A stretch of 64,000 nucleotides of DNA from Clostridiaceae bacterium OM02-2AC (GTDB lineage: Bacteria; Bacillota_I; Bacilli_A; Erysipelotrichales; Erysipelotrichaceae): positions 1-64,000 of the forward strand of contig QULU01000024.1 in assembly GCA_003481775.1 (NCBI GenBank), in the 5' to 3' direction. A program made the position numbers and the translations under genes. Below the pieces are notes generated by a model. It was not told the DNA's origin and did no database searches. It saw only the letters and a list, made by a program, of their open reading frames with translations. Below are positions 36,245-45,505 of the stretch, one piece after another; within the stretch, counting starts at the first letter, position 1; each line of letters starts with the position of its first letter.

Positions 36245-37246
36245 TCACATTGCAAGAACCATATTCCACTTTTCTTCGATAACAGGGATCCCGTTCTTCC
36301 TATTCTCCTCCATCGCTTGCCACTCTGGTTCACCCGGATATAAAACAGGCCTTGTCACATCGATCGGCTTGGATGCCTTGATATAATCGATGATACCATC
36401 CACAATGGCATCGGTCTGCTCCTCAGTATTTGCCTTCGATGGATCTATGGCAATCATAATCTGAGAAAGTCCTATCTCATCTTCAAAGGTCCCGATTGTA
36501 TGCACCGCATTCCCGTATGTCAGCACACTTGCTATCATATCCAGTGCAATCGAAATCCCGCTCCCCTTCCAGAAGCCCATAGGAAGCACTCTTTTTGTTT
36601 TGTATATTTCACCTGGATCCCTTGTCATCTGTCCATTGGAATCATATCCGCCAGGCACCGGAAGCTGCAAGCCCTTCAGCCTGTAATCTTCAATCTTTCC
36701 ATAAGAGAACTGAGACATCGCGCAATCGATTACAACGTGTTGTCCATTGCTGCGCGGAATTGCAAAAACCAGTGGATTATTTCCTATTCTCTGATCCTCA
36801 CCACCCCATGCAGGCATGTTCGGCTTTGTATTTGACCAGCAGATACCAATACACCCCGCATCCGCTGCCTGAAATCCATAGCTCCCACCGCGCATCCAGT
36901 GATTGTTATTGGCCAGGGCCACCATACCGATACCATGCTGCTTTGCCAGCTCACAGGCTCTTTCCATAGCCAGTCTGGCATTCAGTGGGCCAAAGCCGCG
37001 ATGTCCGTTCCAGCGTTCATAGGCTCCAAGCTCCAGCTCACATGTCGCTTTGCTATCCGGATCTATTTCTCCCTTTTCCAAATACTCCACAACCTTTGGA
37101 AAACGATTCAACCCATGCGAATAGACTCCTGCCAGACTATTCTGTGCAAAGATTGCCGCAGCAGCCTCTGCTCTGTCCTCCTGAAACCCTTTCTTCATTA
37201 AAACACGTTTGAATTCCTGCAGCATTGTATCATAGCTTACGCGCAT
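36245..37246 (-). CDS. Ldh2/YiaK-type NAD(P)-dependent 2-oxoacid dehydrogenase
   Basis: Oxidoreductase of 333 residues of the malate/L-lactate dehydrogenase 2 family. Signatures are GVYSHGLNRFP (catalytic His, about 43-53), NNNHWMRGGSYGFQAA, SNTKPNMPAWGG, and IGNNPLVFAIPR. The closest familiar member is 2,3-diketo-L-gulonate reductase (YiaK/DlgD). It ends an operon with glycerate kinase and an HpcH-type aldolase, where a tartronate semialdehyde reductase would be expected, so it may fill that role. AGGAGG is 12 bases before the ATG, a long spacing. Confidence 0.9.
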   Translation of the reverse strand: MRVSYDTMLQEFKRVLMKKGFQEDRAEAAAAIFAQNSLAGVYSHGLNRFPKVVEYLEKGEIDPDSKATCELELGAYERWNGHRGFGPLNARLAMERACELAKQHGIGMVALANNNHWMRGGSYGFQAADAGCIGICWSNTKPNMPAWGGEDQRIGNNPLVFAIPRSNGQHVVIDCAMSQFSYGKIEDYRLKGLQLPVPGGYDSNGQMTRDPGEIYKTKRVLPMGFWKGSGISIALDMIASVLTYGNAVHTIGTFEDEIGLSQIMIAIDPSKANTEEQTDAIVDGIIDYIKASKPIDVTRPVLYPGEPEWQAMEENRKNGIPVIEEKWNMVLAM

Positions 37247-37356
37247 AATAGGTTCATTCCTCCTCACGATATTTTTAATTGCTTCCTAGTTTCCATCTGA
37301 CAATGGTTCTATGTATTCGCTCTATGTTCTCACATATTCATACCTGAGCACGGTTG

Positions 37357-38139
37357 TCAGTCTATAACGATTTTCTTTAGCTGATCTCCCTCATTTTTAT
37401 AAAAATCCTTAAGGATCCGCAAATCTGTCCCCAGTGCAAAATCACGAACGCCAAGCTCATAATAATAGGCAGCATCCGCTGCACTCCGTATTTCTACACG
37501 GATGCGTTTTCCATATCGAAGTGCTGTTTCGATTACATATTTTTCAACCTCCTTGACCTCATCCAGATGTGCGCTTTTATCAAAACCGGAATTCATGGAG
37601 AAATCAGCAGGACCGAACTGCAGGAAATCGACCTCCTTCACCTGACAAATCTCTTCCAGATTCTGTACAGCCTCAACCTTTTCTATCATAAAGCCCTTAA
37701 CGATATCACAAACATCCCGTGCGTAATCCATCTGACTGGACAGATTAGCATTGCGTATCCAGCGTCTGTTCACAAAGCCAAGAGCACCTCCCTCCGGTGT
37801 AGCCGGTGTAATTTGCCGTATGGTCTCCCTCACCTCTGCAGCTGTTGTATGATCGGTGAAAAGGATGCCATCAAAACCGGATGCCATCGCCTTTTGCGCC
37901 ACATAAATACGATTGTGATAGTCCGGTTTGATAATCATGGAAATATTGTGAAGCTCTGCTGCGCGTGCCATGTTCTCCAGGTCGTAATGGTCAAAGGGGG
38001 CATATTCCGCCAGGAATTCCACATAATCATATAGCTCATTGCTGCCGATGATTTCAATAAGCTGCGGCCATGTAAAATCGATACGCGTTGCGACGATGAC
38101 TTCTTTTTCCTTTAATTTTTTTCTTAACTGATTTATCAT
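37357..38139 (-). CDS. HpcH/HpaI-family aldolase
   Basis: Class II, metal-dependent aldolase of 260 residues related to 2-keto-3-deoxy-glucarate aldolase (GarL) and HpaI. FMIEKVEAVQNLEEI carries the metal-binding Glu, and FLQFGPADFSMNSG the Asp. The N-terminal barrel strands are somewhat divergent from GarL. It would split a keto-deoxy-sugar acid into pyruvate and an aldehyde such as tartronate semialdehyde. It is flanked by glycerate kinase and the Ldh2 dehydrogenase in one operon. Confidence 0.88.
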   Translation of the reverse strand: MINQLRKKLKEKEVIVATRIDFTWPQLIEIIGSNELYDYVEFLAEYAPFDHYDLENMARAAELHNISMIIKPDYHNRIYVAQKAMASGFDGILFTDHTTAAEVRETIRQITPATPEGGALGFVNRRWIRNANLSSQMDYARDVCDIVKGFMIEKVEAVQNLEEICQVKEVDFLQFGPADFSMNSGFDKSAHLDEVKEVEKYVIETALRYGKRIRVEIRSAADAAYYYELGVRDFALGTDLRILKDFYKNEGDQLKKIVID

Positions 38140-38180
38140 ATTACTTTCCTTTCCTGCAGAGATCTTCTGCTATCGTTACA

Positions 38181-39335
38181 TTATGATTCTTTCAACACTG
38201 TGTGTGGTATCCCTGCTGCCATAGTAATCAGACGCAGCAGCTGGTAACCGGTTTCCTCCAGATATTCCTCCGTATGCGCCAGTGCCTCATGAAGTGGATA
38301 TATTCCCTGCTGTATGGTGAAAATGCCTTGAAAATATGCAGTAAGTGCATCACAATCCACTTCCCTTTGCCCACATACGGCAAGCACAGGAATGCCTTGC
38401 TTCTTCGCTGCCTGCGCAATACGTATTGGAAGCTTTCCCTGCAAGGTCTGATGATTCATCTGTCCCTCTCCCGTAATCACCAGATCTGCAGTACGCAGCT
38501 TTTGCTCCATCTGGACATAACGGTTGATCAGATCATAACCCTTGGTTAATTCCGCACCAAGTATATGCAGTGCTGCAGCACAGCCGCCACCTGCACCGCA
38601 GCCTTCCTGTAGAAGATTTCTGCCGCTTCGCTGTTCCAGTACATGAAGCTGCTGTTCCAGCTTGCGCATCTGCATGGCATCCGCTCCCTTCTGTGCAGAG
38701 TATGTAAACACACAGCCCTCTTTTCCATACAGTGGTGCACAAACATCACAGCCTACAAGAAGCTCCATACCACCGAGCTTCTTTTTCACGGTCTGAAAAG
38801 CTTCTTCGTCCCAGTGATCAAAAGCAAACAGAGGATTGCAATCATTCGGCAGAAGATTTCCCATTCTGTCATACAGCCTGATGCCAAGACCCTGTAGGAC
38901 ACCAAGACCACCATCGGTTGTGATAGTTCCACCGAGAAACAGCAGTACCTTGTGAATCGCATAGCCGTGCAGTTGATCAAGAAGCTCACCAAGTCCATAG
39001 GTTGATGCAGCGGCAGCAGTAGCACTGGAAACCTCGTTATTATGCAGTCCGAAGATATCCGCAGCCTCCACTGCACAGCACAGACTTTCCTCCTCTTCAA
39101 GCAGCAGCGTGCGCACGGTTTTTTGTTTATGAAAGGCATCCCGGCATTTCCATGTCCTGTATTCCCCCTTCACACAGGCCGCCAGTGCAGAGACACTGCC
39201 CTCTCCCCCATCCGCTACACTGCAAACCATTGTCTGATGTCCGTTTGTTCGCAAGATTCCTCTTTCCAGAGCCTTTCCTGCTTGTTCAGAGGACAGCGCA
39301 CCTTTGAATGAATCCATCGCTATTAGAACGTTCAT
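38181..39335 (-). CDS. Glycerate kinase (GarK/GlxK type)
   Basis: Kinase of 384 residues that phosphorylates glycerate with ATP, usually to 2-phosphoglycerate. Family motifs are IAMDSFKGALSS at the start, VADGGEGSV, LGGTITTDGGLGVLQGLG near 140 and ITGEGQMNHQTLQGKLP near 290. AAGGAGATG precedes the chosen ATG. First gene of an operon with an aldolase and a dehydrogenase. The product would enter lower glycolysis, where the window also encodes a phosphoglycerate mutase. Confidence 0.95.
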   Translation of the reverse strand: MNVLIAMDSFKGALSSEQAGKALERGILRTNGHQTMVCSVADGGEGSVSALAACVKGEYRTWKCRDAFHKQKTVRTLLLEEEESLCCAVEAADIFGLHNNEVSSATAAAASTYGLGELLDQLHGYAIHKVLLFLGGTITTDGGLGVLQGLGIRLYDRMGNLLPNDCNPLFAFDHWDEEAFQTVKKKLGGMELLVGCDVCAPLYGKEGCVFTYSAQKGADAMQMRKLEQQLHVLEQRSGRNLLQEGCGAGGGCAAALHILGAELTKGYDLINRYVQMEQKLRTADLVITGEGQMNHQTLQGKLPIRIAQAAKKQGIPVLAVCGQREVDCDALTAYFQGIFTIQQGIYPLHEALAHTEEYLEETGYQLLRLITMAAGIPHTVLKES

Positions 39336-39457
39336 GTTCATCTCCTTTCCCCTTACAATATAATTTTAATATGCAGTAAAGAATATTCCTATGTGTTATA
39401 ATACAAATATATCTATGGTTTTATTACATATTTTTGTGATAGAGAACAGGAGAGCTT

Positions 39458-40564
39458 ATGAAAATTTCTGAAGAGCTAGCAAAGATTATCGTCGATAATA
39501 TCCATGAAGTCATTCCTGAGGAAATCAATTTTATAAATGCAGATGGTCTGATTATCGCCAGCACAGATCCAAAGCGTATGCATCGTCTGCATACCGGCGC
39601 GCTCAGTGTTATTCAAAACCGTAAGCAGCTGAGCGTACAAAACGACACACAATATTACGGTGCACGTAAGGGAATCAATATGCCGGTATTCTTTGATGAT
39701 GAAATTATCGGTGTGATTGGCATTACGGGTGAGGAACAGGATGTTATCGGATATGGGAAAATCCTGCAGAAGATGACACAGATTCTTGTTAAGGATGCAT
39801 ACTATCGCGATATTCGCCATCAGAAGCGTTCCAGCGACAGAATTCTGATTGAACGTGTGCTGGGCGGGAATTTTGAGAATGAATCCTTATTTCAAAATGA
39901 CAATCTGACACAAAAAAGTCCAAGACTGATTGTATGTGCAAGGATTGACGGACAGTTGAGGGATGAGCAGATCGACCGTATACACCGTCTGCTGGAGGCT
40001 GTTCCCTTTTCCACCTATATTGAGAAAAAGGCGTTGTATGTGCAGGAGCTGATTTTCATTATCCCTGCACAGAACAAGGGTTATATTCAGCAATGGATTG
40101 GCAGTATCCGGGAAATATGCCCGCATGCGATTTTCTGGGGAATCGGCACTGTAACTGATAAAATAAGCGATTTGCCGCTTTCGTATAGCAGAGCAAAAAC
40201 AGCTGCCCTCTGGGGCAGCCGGATCAGCGGACATAGTGTTTCCTGCTATGAGGAGATTGAGACCGGTATGCTGCTGTCGCATATCGATGAGTTGGAGAGC
40301 ACGTATTTCTTAAAGCAGATATTCAAAGATTGCAGTGCTGAGCGAATTGCGGAAATCGTGATGATATTAACCCTGTACGAACAGCATAACGGCAGTATTC
40401 TTCATTGTGCAAAAGCCTGCAATATGCATCGGAATTCCTTTCAGTATAAACTGCTGCAAATACGCAAGCAGACCGGCCTGGATCCAAGAAGCCTCCATGA
40501 CTATGTACTGCTGAAGCTTGCTGTTGTGCTGTATCAGTTTCAGCAAAATACACCGCATTCCTAA
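39458..40564 (+). CDS. CdaR-family sugar diacid regulator
   Basis: Regulator of 368 residues with an N-terminal diacid-recognition domain (about 5-135, IIVDNIHEVIPEEINFINADG), a middle GGDEF-like degenerate region, and a C-terminal PucR/CdaR helix-turn-helix (ILHCAKACNMHRNSFQYKLLQIRKQTGLDP, about 310-340). CdaR in E. coli activates galactarate and glucarate genes in response to diacids or glycerate. It is divergent from the glycerate kinase operon, so it should control it. RBS is AGGAGAGC. Confidence 0.92.
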   Translation: MKISEELAKIIVDNIHEVIPEEINFINADGLIIASTDPKRMHRLHTGALSVIQNRKQLSVQNDTQYYGARKGINMPVFFDDEIIGVIGITGEEQDVIGYGKILQKMTQILVKDAYYRDIRHQKRSSDRILIERVLGGNFENESLFQNDNLTQKSPRLIVCARIDGQLRDEQIDRIHRLLEAVPFSTYIEKKALYVQELIFIIPAQNKGYIQQWIGSIREICPHAIFWGIGTVTDKISDLPLSYSRAKTAALWGSRISGHSVSCYEEIETGMLLSHIDELESTYFLKQIFKDCSAERIAEIVMILTLYEQHNGSILHCAKACNMHRNSFQYKLLQIRKQTGLDPRSLHDYVLLKLAVVLYQFQQNTPHS

Positions 40565-40598
40565 ACGAATCCTGTTTTATGCAAATGATATTTATGAG

Positions 40599-40640
40599 AA
40601 AAGCACGCCTTGACTCATTGGAGTTCCCGCGTGCTTTTAT
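40599..40640. terminator. Bidirectional terminator between cdaR-like gene and DUF4143 ATPase gene
   Basis: AAAGCACGC pairs with GCGTGCTTT, with A/T runs on both sides; it separates two convergent genes. Confidence 0.8.
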
Positions 40641-40733
40641 TCTTGTAGGTAACCTGTTCATACCCTTATATTCACTTCCGATTCGCTTATCTCAGGTGAA
40701 AGTCTTATCATACATAATCGATAATCAACAGGC

Positions 40734-41963
40734 TTATATGCTGGTTAAAGCTACTGCTTGAACATCCCTATTGATAGGATAATTCTCCTGAGTATTACAC
40801 AGAATAATACGATTTTCAATCTGATATAGCGAGGATTTCAACTGATCAAATCCCTTTACATCACTTGCTTGAAAAGAAACACCCTGTTTTATTTCTATGA
40901 GTGAAAGCCTTCCTTTATAAAGCAGGACAAGGTCAATTTCATTTTGTTTATGATCTCGATAATAATATGCATGAAATGGTTCCTTATTATTTAAAAAGGT
41001 TTTTCTTATTTCATTCACTACAAATGTTTCAAAAAACGCACCAGATAAATTGGAAATACGCAGAGTTTCGGGATAATTCAGCTTTATCAGGTAAGCTGCA
41101 AGACCTGTATCGCTGAAATACACCTTACTTGATTTTACAACACGCTTCGTTATGGATATATCATTATACGGTTGTAGAAAATATATCAAACCGGTAGATT
41201 CCAATATAGAAAGCCAATGCTGTATCGTGTTACTGCTTACTCCCAGTTTTCTGCTCAGTTCAGAAGCATTGATCTGCTGTCCTGTAAGTGCAGCAAGATA
41301 TTGAAGGAAATCATGAAATTTCAGCTTATCCTTTAGATGTATCAGTTCACTGATATCTCTGTCAATGTACGTATTCACGTAATTCTCATAATAGTCAGGT
41401 ATCGCTTGATCCATCCGATATAATTCCGGATACATACCCTTTGTAATCAGTTCAAATACATCTTTTACACTAATATTTATACTTTTCTGATACATTGCTA
41501 TGCGATCTTTTGAAGGTACAAACGGTATGGTTTCTCTTTCCAGAATTTCATCCAGACCCAAAGGCACCATTTGAATAACACTGGCTCTTCCTGCAAGAGA
41601 CTGTGTTACATTTTTCATTAAATGAAATGCCTGTGATCCTGTTAACAGATACATTCCATTGGCATTACCAGTATCCAGTCTCTTTCTGTTTACAATCTCT
41701 TCTATCACTTCAAATAAAACCGGAGCATACTGCACTTCATCTATGATCAGCGGTGTGTGAAACTGCTGTAGGAAATATTTAGGATCAGAAATTGCAAGCT
41801 TTCTTTGATCAATATTATCCAGTGACACGTACGCAAAGCCCTTTTCTTTCACGAACTCATAAGCAAGTGTAGATTTTCCTACCTGTCTTGATCCGGTTAA
41901 TATTACAACAGGATACATATCCAAAGCTTTTGCTATATGTGGTTTTATAGCCCTTTTCAACAT
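40734..41963 (-). CDS. AAA+ ATPase with DUF4143 domain
   Basis: Protein of 409 residues. Walker A is LTGSRQVGKST (about 22-32), Walker B LIIDEVQY (about 71-78), and a sensor region LLTGSQAFHL follows. The C-terminal part has a winged helix (LSRKLGVSSNTIQHWLSIL) and a PD-(D/E)XK-like DUF4143 segment (NEIDLVLLYKGRLSLIEIKQG). Such proteins are common, often solitary and of unknown function; some appear in defence or toxin contexts. AGGTGG precedes the chosen ATG. It stands alone. Confidence 0.88.
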   Translation of the reverse strand: MLKRAIKPHIAKALDMYPVVILTGSRQVGKSTLAYEFVKEKGFAYVSLDNIDQRKLAISDPKYFLQQFHTPLIIDEVQYAPVLFEVIEEIVNRKRLDTGNANGMYLLTGSQAFHLMKNVTQSLAGRASVIQMVPLGLDEILERETIPFVPSKDRIAMYQKSINISVKDVFELITKGMYPELYRMDQAIPDYYENYVNTYIDRDISELIHLKDKLKFHDFLQYLAALTGQQINASELSRKLGVSSNTIQHWLSILESTGLIYFLQPYNDISITKRVVKSSKVYFSDTGLAAYLIKLNYPETLRISNLSGAFFETFVVNEIRKTFLNNKEPFHAYYYRDHKQNEIDLVLLYKGRLSLIEIKQGVSFQASDVKGFDQLKSSLYQIENRIILCNTQENYPINRDVQAVALTSI

Positions 41964-42123
41964 GTTCTGCCACCTCATTTCGTACATATTTTAAGTTCTA
42001 CTTCATAATAACACTAATTTTCTCTTTTTTCAAATTTAATTAATCCATATATGAAAGCTCCTTTTCAAGTATACCCGTGAAAGAGTCCTATCATTACCAT
42101 TCGCTTTCCTTTTGCATTTTTAT

Positions 42124-42166
42124 ATGAAAAGGACTGGTTCCATTGCTTGAACCAATCCCTTTTCAT
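42124..42166 (-). terminator. Terminator of the fructose-type PTS/aldolase operon
   Basis: ATGAAAAGG...GGTTC pairs with GAACC...CCTTTTCAT in an almost complete 17-base stem; the minus strand ends in T-rich sequence. Confidence 0.75.
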
Positions 42167-42189
42167 CCTTATAATAAATTATCTTTAAC

Positions 42190-43056
42190 TTAGTAGTAAT
42201 ATTTCACTTTGTCATTGGATTTGAACAGACGAATCTTTTCCTCAACAACTTTTCCACATGCTTCCATCGCCTCCGGATAGATTTCCAGAGGTTCACGATA
42301 ACCTAGATTTTCATTCAGAGTCTTGCGGCACTGTGTATAGAATGCAACCTTGATATCACTGGAGATATTGATTTTACAAATTCCGTTATCAACTGCTGCA
42401 GCGATCTCTTCATCTTTATTACTGGATCCACCATGCAGTACCAGTGGTACATCCACCTTGCTGGTAATGTCTTTTAGAATATCAATACGCAGCTCCGGTT
42501 TCATATCCTTTGGATAAATTCCGTGTGCTGTACCGATAGCTACGGCGAAGGTATCAATTCCTGTGTCCTCAATGAACTGCTTTGCTTCTTCAGGAACCGT
42601 GTAAATAACACCCTGTGTTCCACCCTCAATTGAATTACCAGTTGTACCGATGGTTCCTAATTCTGACTCAACGGATACATTAGCGATATGTGCGGTTTCC
42701 ACTACTTTTTTTGTAACTGCAACATTTTCCTCATAAGGCAGTGTAGATGCATCAATCATAACAGATGTCATACCTGCACGGATGGCGCGTACTGCTGTTT
42801 CATAAGAATCCCCGTGATCCAGATGGATACATACAGGCACATCGGTCTGTGCTGCTTCATAAATCATTGCCTGAATCTGCGCATCTCCTACAAAGTTAAA
42901 TTCATCCGGACTCATTTCCAGAATAACTGGCGAATTTAATTCCTTTACTTTTTTCATAACAACCTTTAACAGCTGATCGCTTCCGATGTTGAATGCAGGT
43001 ATTGCAAAGTGATTTTTCTGTGCAACTGCAAGTAAATCTTTCATATTCATTAACAT
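42190..43056 (-). CDS. Class II fructose/tagatose-bisphosphate aldolase family, copy A
   Basis: Zinc aldolase of 288 residues. Key elements are IHLDHG (catalytic Asp and zinc His, about 79-84), AIGTAHGIYP (zinc His), LVLHGGSS (zinc His with phosphate-binding glycines) and INISSD. It would cleave a ketose 1,6-bisphosphate or 1-phosphate into two trioses. It is the last gene of a PTS operon and follows a paralogous aldolase. AAGGAGC precedes the ATG. Substrate not clear: the GatY/KbaY and FbaA types look alike by these motifs. Confidence 0.92.
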   Translation of the reverse strand: MLMNMKDLLAVAQKNHFAIPAFNIGSDQLLKVVMKKVKELNSPVILEMSPDEFNFVGDAQIQAMIYEAAQTDVPVCIHLDHGDSYETAVRAIRAGMTSVMIDASTLPYEENVAVTKKVVETAHIANVSVESELGTIGTTGNSIEGGTQGVIYTVPEEAKQFIEDTGIDTFAVAIGTAHGIYPKDMKPELRIDILKDITSKVDVPLVLHGGSSNKDEEIAAAVDNGICKINISSDIKVAFYTQCRKTLNENLGYREPLEIYPEAMEACGKVVEEKIRLFKSNDKVKYYY

Positions 43057-43076
43057 AAGTTTAGCTCCTTCTTCCC

Positions 43077-43931
43077 TTACAGGGATTTTCCTTCCGATTT
43101 TGATAATCTGATGTAATGCCTGATAATCTCACGACTATCTATTTCAACCTGATGCATCATGACCCAGTAATTGATGTTCGGATCTTTTTCCAGATGCTTT
43201 TTGATACTGTCAACATTGGCATTCATGAAATCACAGCCGACATTGATTTTGTTAATACCGTATTTTACACAATTTTCTATGTTTTTATCCCCGGAGCCAG
43301 AACCTCCATGCAGAACCAGCGGCATTTTGGTAAGCTCCTTGATTTCCTTTAGACGTTCAAAGTCAAATTCTGGAACATAGCCTTCCGGATAGTTCCCATG
43401 AGAGGAACCAAAGGAAATTGCCAGCGCATCAATGCCGGTTTCCTTCGCAAAGCGCAATGCCTGCTGCGGATCTGTCTTCATGGCATCGTTTGTATAATTG
43501 CCGCCTTCACTACCACCCATGCATCCGATTTCCCCTTCAACGGAGGCATCGAACTGTCTGGCAAATTCTACGATTTCCTTTGTCATTTTGATGTTGCCTT
43601 CCAGATCGTAGCGGGAGGCGTCCACCATGACACTGGAATATCCGTCATGCAGGGCTTTTTTCAAATATCCGATTTCTTCCCCATGGTCGAAATTCAATGC
43701 GACTTCAACACTGCCCCGCTGTGCCAGCAGCTTCACGATTGGTGCAATCAGCTCGCTGTCACAGTGATTCACCATATGCTCCTGAACGATATTCACAATG
43801 ATGGGAGCTCTTAATTCCTGTGCTGCACTTATGACAGCTCTTGCTGTTTCTATATTAAAGCAGTTGATTGCCATGACTGCGTAGTTTCCTTCGTTGGCTC
43901 TTTGCAGCATGCCTTTCATTGATACATACAT
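43077..43931 (-). CDS. Class II fructose/tagatose-bisphosphate aldolase family, copy B
   Basis: Aldolase of 284 residues, paralog of the next gene. Catalytic and zinc-binding positions are conserved: LNFDHG, SFGSSHGNYP, LVLHGGSGSGD and INVGCD. The first motif has Asn-Phe where copy A has His-Leu, so the pocket differs. Two aldolases after one PTS suggest either two substrates or a heteromeric enzyme, as for GatY-GatZ, though GatZ-type subunits are of another family. Located between the IIC gene and copy A. Confidence 0.9.
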   Translation of the reverse strand: MYVSMKGMLQRANEGNYAVMAINCFNIETARAVISAAQELRAPIIVNIVQEHMVNHCDSELIAPIVKLLAQRGSVEVALNFDHGEEIGYLKKALHDGYSSVMVDASRYDLEGNIKMTKEIVEFARQFDASVEGEIGCMGGSEGGNYTNDAMKTDPQQALRFAKETGIDALAISFGSSHGNYPEGYVPEFDFERLKEIKELTKMPLVLHGGSGSGDKNIENCVKYGINKINVGCDFMNANVDSIKKHLEKDPNINYWVMMHQVEIDSREIIRHYIRLSKSEGKSL

Positions 43932-43949
43932 TGCGATCCCTCTTTCTTT

Positions 43950-45038
43950 TTATGAGAATGTGATGCCGGAAAGATCCATTTCCTCTTCGACCTCTTCCAC
44001 CTGAACTTCATCTGCTTCGGTTCTCTTCTTTTTGATCAATACCAGCAGAACAGCTGTCACACATGTACCAGCCAGCAGTGCGAGCAGAGCTGCGAATGGA
44101 TTGGTCATGGCCGGGATTACGAAGACGCCGCCGGATGGCACAGCACTTCCCACGCCCAGTGTAAAGCTGATAGCGCCTGTAACACCGCAGCCGATAGAGG
44201 TACAGATAACCGTACGAATCAAATCATTCATTGCAATGGGAATAACACCCTCAGAGATCATGCAAAGTCCCATTGGGAAGGCTACCTTGATGTTTTCAAC
44301 CTCAGTTGATGTATAAATACGCTTTTTGATAAATTTAGAGATAACGAGGGATAATGTAATTCCGAGTGGTGGAACCATAGCTGCAAGCACCTTAATAGCC
44401 TCCGGCTCCAGAATCCCTTCCAGAAGTAACCCATCGCAAATAAGATTTGGAACCTTGCTGATCGGACCGCCGAAGTCCAGACATCCAAGTGCACCGATGA
44501 TAAAGCCGTACAGAACCTTAGAGCTCTGATCCAAACCTGTGATGAAGTTTGTCAGACCTTCTGTTAACCATACGATTGGTGTACCGATTACAAAGTACAT
44601 CAGTAAACCTGCAATGATCGAAGACAATGTTGGAATGATCATCATCGGCATCAGTGCCTCTGCCCAGTGTGGAACCTTCAAATGCTTTCTGATGAACAAT
44701 GCGATATAACCGACAATGTAACCTCCGACCATACCACCCAGGAAGCCGGCTCCCAGGAAGGAAGCAATCTGTCCCATCAGGAAACCTGGAGCGATACCCG
44801 GACGATCTGCGATTGAATAAGAAATATAACCTGCGATAAATGATGGAAGAAGCCCCATTCCCAGTACACCGAGTGATGTCAATGCGCTAGGAATCGTCAT
44901 CTTGCTCAAATCTGTAACTACCTCTCCGCCCATCAGGTTTCCGATGGCAATCAGAAGACCGGAAGCAACTACAAGCGGCAGCATGTAGGAGATGGCGGTA
45001 AGGGCATGGCGTTTCAGCTCAGCACCAAATTTTTTCAT
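43950..45038 (-). CDS. PTS fructose-family IIC membrane component
   Basis: Membrane transporter of 362 residues with about nine hydrophobic segments. ISYMLPLVVASGLLIAIGN near the start and ALGCLDFGGPISK around residue 195 match fructose-type IIC, as does PSGGVFV. The acidic tail follows the last helix. It translocates a ketose or related sugar while IIB phosphorylates it. It lies between IIB and the aldolases in the operon. Confidence 0.95.
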   Translation of the reverse strand: MKKFGAELKRHALTAISYMLPLVVASGLLIAIGNLMGGEVVTDLSKMTIPSALTSLGVLGMGLLPSFIAGYISYSIADRPGIAPGFLMGQIASFLGAGFLGGMVGGYIVGYIALFIRKHLKVPHWAEALMPMMIIPTLSSIIAGLLMYFVIGTPIVWLTEGLTNFITGLDQSSKVLYGFIIGALGCLDFGGPISKVPNLICDGLLLEGILEPEAIKVLAAMVPPLGITLSLVISKFIKKRIYTSTEVENIKVAFPMGLCMISEGVIPIAMNDLIRTVICTSIGCGVTGAISFTLGVGSAVPSGGVFVIPAMTNPFAALLALLAGTCVTAVLLVLIKKKRTEADEVQVEEVEEEMDLSGITFS

Positions 45039-45059
45039 AATCCTTTTTCCTCTCTTTCG

Positions 45060-45371
45060 TTATTTGTTTAATTCTGTTTCGATTTTCTGAATCAGCTGTT
45101 TCGGTGCCTTCACACACACATTGGTAGGAACCTTCACTGTCTTTTTCCCCTCAAAGCGCTCCGTACCTGTAATGGCGATGTCAATGGCAAGAATGACAAC
45201 ATCTGCGGCTTTGATCTGTTCCGCTGTTAATTCATCCTCTGTACCGATGGTTCCCTGTGTTTCCACATGGATCGTGTGTCCCATACCTTCCGCAGCCCGA
45301 ATGAGCTTCTCTTTTGCGATATACGTATGTGCGATTCCGGATGTACAAGCTGCAACTGCAACGATATTCAT
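45060..45371 (-). CDS. PTS fructose-family IIB component
   Basis: Phosphocarrier of 103 residues. Cys9 in AVAACTSGIAHTYIA is the phosphocysteine. ETQGTIGTEDELT is the second family signature. It is separated by 134 bases from the IIA gene upstream, longer than other gaps in this operon, with two short GTGGTA-TTTTT repeats in it but no clear terminator. AGGAGG precedes the ATG. Confidence 0.95.
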   Translation of the reverse strand: MNIVAVAACTSGIAHTYIAKEKLIRAAEGMGHTIHVETQGTIGTEDELTAEQIKAADVVILAIDIAITGTERFEGKKTVKVPTNVCVKAPKQLIQKIETELNK

Positions 45372-45505
45372 TTGTACGTCCTCCTTTCTTTAACTGTCTA
45401 TATTATAAAATGTTTCCGATGATCCTTCCGATTCATTGTGGTATTTTTAATACTGCCCTTTTTTTCTTTCCTTTTAAACAGATGGGAAGATAAATGTGGT
45501 ACTTT

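Noticed and set aside
45372..45505. Possible terminator or antiterminator between the IIA and IIB genes
   Set aside because: Two GTGGTA-T-run segments are present, but I could not form a convincing stem or an RNA antiterminator (RAT) site.
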